From: Riemerella anatipestifer_F
Lineage (GTDB): Bacteria > Bacteroidota > Bacteroidia > Flavobacteriales > Weeksellaceae
Direction: 5' to 3' (one strand)
Length of the DNA: 64,000 nucleotides
Assembly (NCBI RefSeq): GCF_037861325.1
Contig: NZ_JAFELW010000001.1
Position numbers and translations under genes: made by a program. Position 1 is the stretch's first letter, and every line of letters begins with the position of its first letter. Shown here in pieces: positions 60,174-64,000 of the stretch. The notes under the pieces are model-generated. The model did not search any database. It saw nothing but the letters and a program-made list of their open reading frames with translations, and was not told the DNA's origin.

Positions 60174-61532
60174 ATGAAGCCTAGTTTAGCAAAGGGAACA
60201 AGAGATTTTTCGGCACAGGAAGTTTATCGTAGAAGATATATCATTAGTGTTTTACAAAAGAATTTTGAACTGTTTGGTTTTTCTCCATTAGAGACGCCTA
60301 GTTTTGAAAATTTATCAACTCTAACAGGAAAATATGGTGAGGAAGGAGATAGGCTCATTTTTAAAATTTTGAATTCTGGAGATTATTTAAGTAAAATATC
60401 AGAGCAAGATTTAATAGAAAAAGACCATAAAAAACTCACACCTAGAGTGTCCGATAAGGCATTGAGATACGACCTTACCGTTCCATTTGCGAGATTTGTG
60501 GCTATGAATCACGGTCAGCTTGTATTTCCGTATAAGCGATACCAAATTCAACCTGTATGGCGTGCTGATAGACCACAGAAAGGGCGTTTTAGAGAATTTT
60601 ATCAGTGTGATGCCGATGTCGTAGGTAGCGAAAGTCTTTGGCAAGAGGTAGAATTGGTTCAGCTTTATTTAAAGTCTTTTGCTGAGCTTAATTTAGATGT
60701 GAAAATCCACCTCAATAATAGGAAAATACTTTCTGGATTAGCTATTTATGCAGGTATAGCAGAGCAGTTGATAGATTTTACTGTGGCTTTGGATAAGCTA
60801 GATAAAATAGGGAAAGACGGCGTTGTTGAGGAACTTAAAAGTAAAAATATACCTAGTGAAGCGATAGAAAAATTGGAGTTTCTATTCCACCCACTCAAAG
60901 ATAATTTAGAATATCTATCGGCACTTAAGGAGCGTTTTTCTGATATAGAAATAGGGCTGAAAGGAGTTGAAGAAGTAGAGTTTGTGATTAAACAATGTCT
61001 TGCTTTGGGGATTTCTCCAGAGGTGCTTCATTTTGATATTACTTTAGCAAGAGGGTTAGATTATTACACAGGGGCTATCTTTGAAGTTAAGTCTAATGAG
61101 GTACAGTTGGGCTCCATTGGTGGCGGTGGTAGATATGACAATCTAACAGAAGTTTTTGGTGTTAAAAATATTCCTGGAATAGGGATTTCTTTTGGCTTAG
61201 ATAGAATTTATCTAGTTATGGAAGAGCTCAATCGTTTTCCACAAGAGGTTTCTCAAAATGTACAGTATCTTTTTGCTAATTATGGAGAGCAGGAGGCTTT
61301 TCACGCTATGGATATTATACAGCAATTAAGAGCTAAAGATGTTTCTGCGGAGCTTTATCCAGAAGCTGCTAAGTTGAAAAAACAATTCACTTATGCGGAG
61401 AAAAAAGGGATTCCATATATTGTGTTTGTGGGGGAAGAGGAGATTAAAAATAAGCAAGTTTCTATTAAAAATTTAGAGACAGGAGAGCAAAACTCGCTAA
61501 CTTTAGAGGATTTTTTTAACCAAAATTTATGA
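60174..61532 (+). CDS. hisS: Histidyl-tRNA synthetase
   Basis: About 452 residues from ATG 60174; the start is supported by the promoter at 60115-60144 and by the family N-terminus MKPSLAKGTRDFSAQEVYRR. Class II synthetase: motif 2 RYQIQPVWRADRPQKGRFREFYQCDAD (about residues 124-150) and motif 3 GIGISFGLDRIYL (about 337-349), with the AGGGRYDNL-like GSIGGGGRYDNLTE (ca. 316). C-terminal anticodon-binding domain ends near GEQNSLTLEDFF. Ends overlapping the arsC-like gene by four bases (ATGA). Confidence 0.95.
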   Translation: MKPSLAKGTRDFSAQEVYRRRYIISVLQKNFELFGFSPLETPSFENLSTLTGKYGEEGDRLIFKILNSGDYLSKISEQDLIEKDHKKLTPRVSDKALRYDLTVPFARFVAMNHGQLVFPYKRYQIQPVWRADRPQKGRFREFYQCDADVVGSESLWQEVELVQLYLKSFAELNLDVKIHLNNRKILSGLAIYAGIAEQLIDFTVALDKLDKIGKDGVVEELKSKNIPSEAIEKLEFLFHPLKDNLEYLSALKERFSDIEIGLKGVEEVEFVIKQCLALGISPEVLHFDITLARGLDYYTGAIFEVKSNEVQLGSIGGGGRYDNLTEVFGVKNIPGIGISFGLDRIYLVMEELNRFPQEVSQNVQYLFANYGEQEAFHAMDIIQQLRAKDVSAELYPEAAKLKKQFTYAEKKGIPYIVFVGEEEIKNKQVSIKNLETGEQNSLTLEDFFNQNL

Positions 61533-61876
61533 TAAAATTATACCATAATAACAGATGTTCTAAGTCAAGAGGGGCTTTAGAACTGCTAAACTCTACTAAT
61601 GAGAATGTGGAAGTGTTTGACCTTCTCAAAGATTCTTTAACTAAAGAACATTTAGAGGAAATACTTTCATTTTTAGAAATGAAGCCGTCTGAACTTATCC
61701 GAAAGAAAGACACATTCTTTAAAGAAAATTATGGAGATAAAAGCTATACAGAGGAAGAATACTTAGAAATAATGCTGAATAATCCTCGTCTAATAGAACG
61801 CCCAATATTGGTTAAAGGTAAAAAAGCCATTATAGGCAGACCAACAGAACTCATCACTGATTTTTTGAAAAAATAA
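61529..61876 (+). CDS. ArsC-family (arsenate reductase-like) protein
   Basis: 115 residues. The NRCSKSRGALELL motif (Cys10) and the RPILV region (about 91-95) are ArsC-type; Spx proteins look the same, so either is possible, but the CSKSR context favours ArsC. Translationally coupled to hisS (4-base ATGA overlap), without an ars operon. Confidence 0.75.
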   Translation: MIKLYHNNRCSKSRGALELLNSTNENVEVFDLLKDSLTKEHLEEILSFLEMKPSELIRKKDTFFKENYGDKSYTEEEYLEIMLNNPRLIERPILVKGKKAIIGRPTELITDFLKK

Positions 61877-61881
61877 ATAAT

Positions 61882-61920
61882 TGAGGTTATCTATAAAAAA
61901 GATAACCTCAGTTTGTTTTT
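61882..61920. terminator. Terminator between convergent arsC-like and thioredoxin genes
   Basis: 11-bp stem TGAGGTTATCT/AGATAACCTCA (61882-61892 with 61900-61910) then GTTTGTTTTT on the plus strand. Confidence 0.8.
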
Positions 61921-62470
61921 AGAGTTTTTTAGGCTTCCATTCGTTGAAGAAAGCCTTTACTTTATCTAGGCTGTAGCCTTTATTTTCTTCTAATACGGCA
62001 CTGTCTTGTATATGGATTACCTTGCCTGTTTGGTCTAAAACAATAAATACAGGATAACCATATTTCTCACCAGGGTTGCCATATCTTTCAAATAGAGCTT
62101 TGTTCTCGTTTTCTTTTGAATAATTCAAATGATAGTAGAGGTAGTTTTGATCTATAATTTCTTTTATTTCAGGTGTTTTGTTGATGTAATCATTAAATCT
62201 AAGACACCAAATACACCAGTTGCCACCAGCTTGCAGAATGATATTTTTATTCTCTTTTTGAGCTTGGGAAATTAAGGTTGCAATCTTCTCCTCGGCGTTA
62301 TCTTCTGGGTGATAGGGCTTTTCTAGCTTGTCCTTTTCTTGCTCGGCTAGTTTTTGTTTAATTTCTATACTATCATTGGTATTGCTAGCTGAGTTTTCTG
62401 CATTTTTGCTGCAAGATGAAATAGCGAGTGTGGCACTCATCAATCCTATGGTTAAATAATGGTATTTCAT
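61919..62470 (-). CDS. Thioredoxin-fold lipoprotein
   Basis: 183 residues. Signal and lipobox LAISSC (Cys at about residue 20), so an exported lipoprotein; linker rich in Asn/Glu/Lys, then a thioredoxin domain with WCIWC (CxxC, about residues 86-90) and a YPVFIVLD segment. It probably reduces or isomerises disulfides in the periplasm. -7 box TATTTTTG at 62503-62496 (minus), divergent from the acyltransferase promoter. Confidence 0.8.
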   Translation of the reverse strand: MKYHYLTIGLMSATLAISSCSKNAENSASNTNDSIEIKQKLAEQEKDKLEKPYHPEDNAEEKIATLISQAQKENKNIILQAGGNWCIWCLRFNDYINKTPEIKEIIDQNYLYYHLNYSKENENKALFERYGNPGEKYGYPVFIVLDQTGKVIHIQDSAVLEENKGYSLDKVKAFFNEWKPKKL

Positions 62471-62495
62471 AATTTTTGATTTTAAGTTTAAATCC

Positions 62496-62503
62496 CAAAA
62501 ATA
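62496..62503 (-). promoter_or_regulatory. -7 box of the thioredoxin lipoprotein gene
   Basis: Minus-strand TATTTTTG, 25 bases before ATG 62470. Confidence 0.5.
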
Positions 62504-62540
62504 AAGAATAATTCTGACATCTCATCTGTTTTGTAATTTG

Positions 62541-62548
62541 TAAATTTG
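62541..62548 (+). promoter_or_regulatory. -7 box of the acyltransferase gene
   Basis: TAAATTTG matches TAnnTTTG, 19 bases before ATG 62568. Confidence 0.5.
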
Positions 62549-62567
62549 CAGTCGTTAAGAAAAGTCA

Positions 62568-63452
62568 ATGCTAAATAATATCCTTTTTAGAACCGTTTAT
62601 ATCATCTCTAAACTTCCTTTAAGGGTGCTTTATATTTTCTCCGACCTTATTTTTGTGCTAAGCTATTATGTAGTGGGTTATAGAAAAAAAGTAGTCTTGG
62701 AGAATTTAAGAAAATCTTTCCCTGAGAAGTCCGAAACGGAAATAAATGCAATTTGTAAAAAGTTTTATCAAAACTTTGCAGACTATATTGTAGAAACATT
62801 AAAAACTTTTACTGTATCTAATAATGAGCTAAGGGTAAGGGTTCAGCATATCAATCAACATTTGTTTTCGGAGGCGTTAGAAGAGCAGAAAAATATCATA
62901 ATGCTTTCTGGGCACATTTTTAATTGGGAATGGTTTAATGCTCTTGCCGAAGTAGTTCCACAAAAATACTGCTTTCCTGTATATAGAAAAATGCAGAGTG
63001 CTTTTTGGGAAGAAAAGGTTAAGCTCATTAGAGGTCGTTTTGGTAATACAGCACTAGAGGCTAAGCAGGTGGTAAGGCATATATTGAAGCAGCCTAATGA
63101 TGGTAATTCGGTGTATATGTTTGTGGCAGATCAGTCGCCTTATGTATTAGATATAGATTATGGTTTGGAGTTTTTAAATCAAAAAACACCAGCCTTTATT
63201 GGGTATGATAAACTTTCTACCAAAATGGATTTAATCTTTATTTATTGTGAAATGAAGAAGGTTAAACGAGGATTTTATCAAGTTAATTATTACAGAATTT
63301 ACCCTGATGGAGAGCGATTTCAGCCGTACGAAGTGGTTAATAAATTTCATAAAATGCTAGAAACCACTATTAAAAAACGACCAGACAATTGGCTTTGGAG
63401 TCATAGACGATGGAAGTATCAAGACGCCATTAAAACTTTTGCTAAACAATAA
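62568..63452 (+). CDS. LpxL/HtrB-family lipid A acyltransferase
   Basis: 294 residues. Adds a secondary acyl chain to lipid A from acyl-carrier protein at the inner membrane. N-terminal helix (VYIISKLPLRVLYIFSDLIF), the HIFNWEW segment (the conserved His and NWE, about residue 119), YRKMQSAFWEEKVKLIRGRFGN and MFVADQSPY, all family-like. Four bases before a glycosyltransferase gene. Bacteroidota often keep this gene next to lipooligosaccharide or cell-wall glycosyltransferases. Confidence 0.82.
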   Translation: MLNNILFRTVYIISKLPLRVLYIFSDLIFVLSYYVVGYRKKVVLENLRKSFPEKSETEINAICKKFYQNFADYIVETLKTFTVSNNELRVRVQHINQHLFSEALEEQKNIIMLSGHIFNWEWFNALAEVVPQKYCFPVYRKMQSAFWEEKVKLIRGRFGNTALEAKQVVRHILKQPNDGNSVYMFVADQSPYVLDIDYGLEFLNQKTPAFIGYDKLSTKMDLIFIYCEMKKVKRGFYQVNYYRIYPDGERFQPYEVVNKFHKMLETTIKKRPDNWLWSHRRWKYQDAIKTFAKQ

Positions 63453-63456
63453 AATT

Positions 63457-64000
63457 ATGAAATTAGCAATAGCAATACTTAATTGGAACGGAAAGCATTG
63501 GCTTAAAAGGTTTTTGCCTAATGTAATTAAACATTCTCAAGGAGCAGATATTTGGGTAATAGATAATGCTTCCACAGATGATTCTGTTGTTTTTTTAGAG
63601 CAAAACTTTCCAGAGGTTAAAGTGGTTAAAAACTTAAAAAATAACGGCTTTGCAGGTGGATATAATGAAGGTTTAAAGGCTATAAAGGCAGATGTTTTTT
63701 GCTTGTTAAATTCTGATGTAGAGGTAAGTTCTGGTTGGTTAGAGCCTGTTTTAGATTTGTTCAAATTAGATGAGAATATCGTGGCGGTACAGCCTAAAAT
63801 ATTAGATTTTAATAACGAAAAGTATTTTGAATTTGCAGGTGCAGGTGGCGGAATGATAGACAACCTAGGTTATCCATACTGTAGAGGTCGAGTTTTTGAT
63901 GCCTTGGAGAAAGATGAAGGGCAATACGATGATGTATGCGAGATACATTGGGCTTCGGGGTGCTGTTTATTTATTAGAAGTGAAGATTTTTTCAACATAG
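63457..64000 (+). CDS. Glycosyltransferase family 2 (partial)
   Basis: The first 181 codons; the gene runs off the right edge. GT2 signatures: AILNWNGKHWLKRFLPNV at the start, VIDNASTDDSVVF (about residues 33-45), NNGFAGGYNEGLK and the LLNSDVEV metal (DXD-like) region (about 84-91). Likely adds a sugar from a nucleotide donor onto a surface glycan. It starts four bases after the acyltransferase stop, so same transcript. Confidence 0.8.
   Translation, partial: MKLAIAILNWNGKHWLKRFLPNVIKHSQGADIWVIDNASTDDSVVFLEQNFPEVKVVKNLKNNGFAGGYNEGLKAIKADVFCLLNSDVEVSSGWLEPVLDLFKLDENIVAVQPKILDFNNEKYFEFAGAGGGMIDNLGYPYCRGRVFDALEKDEGQYDDVCEIHWASGCCLFIRSEDFFNI

Overview
The window looks like a chromosome segment of an AT-rich member of the Bacteroidota, most likely Flavobacteriales/Weeksellaceae (a Riemerella- or Chryseobacterium-like organism; the genus is inference). 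The pointers are: promoters with the Bacteroidota -7 box TAnnTTTG and few strong Shine-Dalgarno sequences, a periplasmic S46 dipeptidyl peptidase, fused SecDF, a fused E1 alpha/beta 2-oxoacid dehydrogenase, split transketolase, SDR-type threonine dehydrogenase and a BT0820-type HAD protein.

Positions 1 to about 21,400 are the repressor-side part of a tailed-phage prophage that continues beyond the left edge. Almost everything is on the minus strand, so transcription runs right to left. A plus-strand XRE repressor (20891-21313) faces a minus-strand Cro-like gene across an operator region. The early block (20825 down to 14155) holds small unknown genes, a zinc-ribbon protein, a large primase-helicase and a PP-loop PAPS-reductase-like enzyme. 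A GC-rich hairpin and a 464-bp gap with a perfect 21-bp inverted repeat and many TGTAAG words separate it from the late block. The late block runs S49 prohead protease, scaffold-like protein, major capsid protein, heptad-repeat protein, tail-tube-like protein, two DNA methyltransferases, small and large terminase, then after a terminator the portal, a DUF6712-like protein, a second tail-tube-like paralogue and the start of a probable tail-fibre gene. Capsid genes ahead of terminase and portal is a permuted order. No integrase or transposase is visible.

Positions about 21,400-64,000 are ordinary chromosome: DUF4268 protein, DPP11-type peptidase, M16 peptidase, branched-chain/2-oxoacid dehydrogenase E1, sugar aminotransferase-galE-rsmG, AddB-like nuclease, an outer-membrane protein, dnaN, pheT, META lipoprotein, groES-groEL, a secreted repeat protein, threonine dehydrogenase, GNAT, transketolase subunits with a sodium symporter, hemN, secDF, K+/H+ antiporter-UspA-pheA, map-HAD phosphatase, an OmpX/PorT-like barrel, pncA, hisS-arsC-like, thioredoxin lipoprotein, LpxL-like acyltransferase and a glycosyltransferase cut by the right edge. 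Gene pairs are divided by clear hairpin terminators, and several TAnnTTTG boxes fix start codons. No tRNA, rRNA, CRISPR array or insertion sequence was found.

The most unusual material is in the prophage: the inverted-repeat/TGTAAG region at 13780-14010 and its echoes at 3544-3650, the long two-stem element at 20469-20553, the 84-bp tandem repeats coding for exact heptads, and the two tail-tube-like paralogues.
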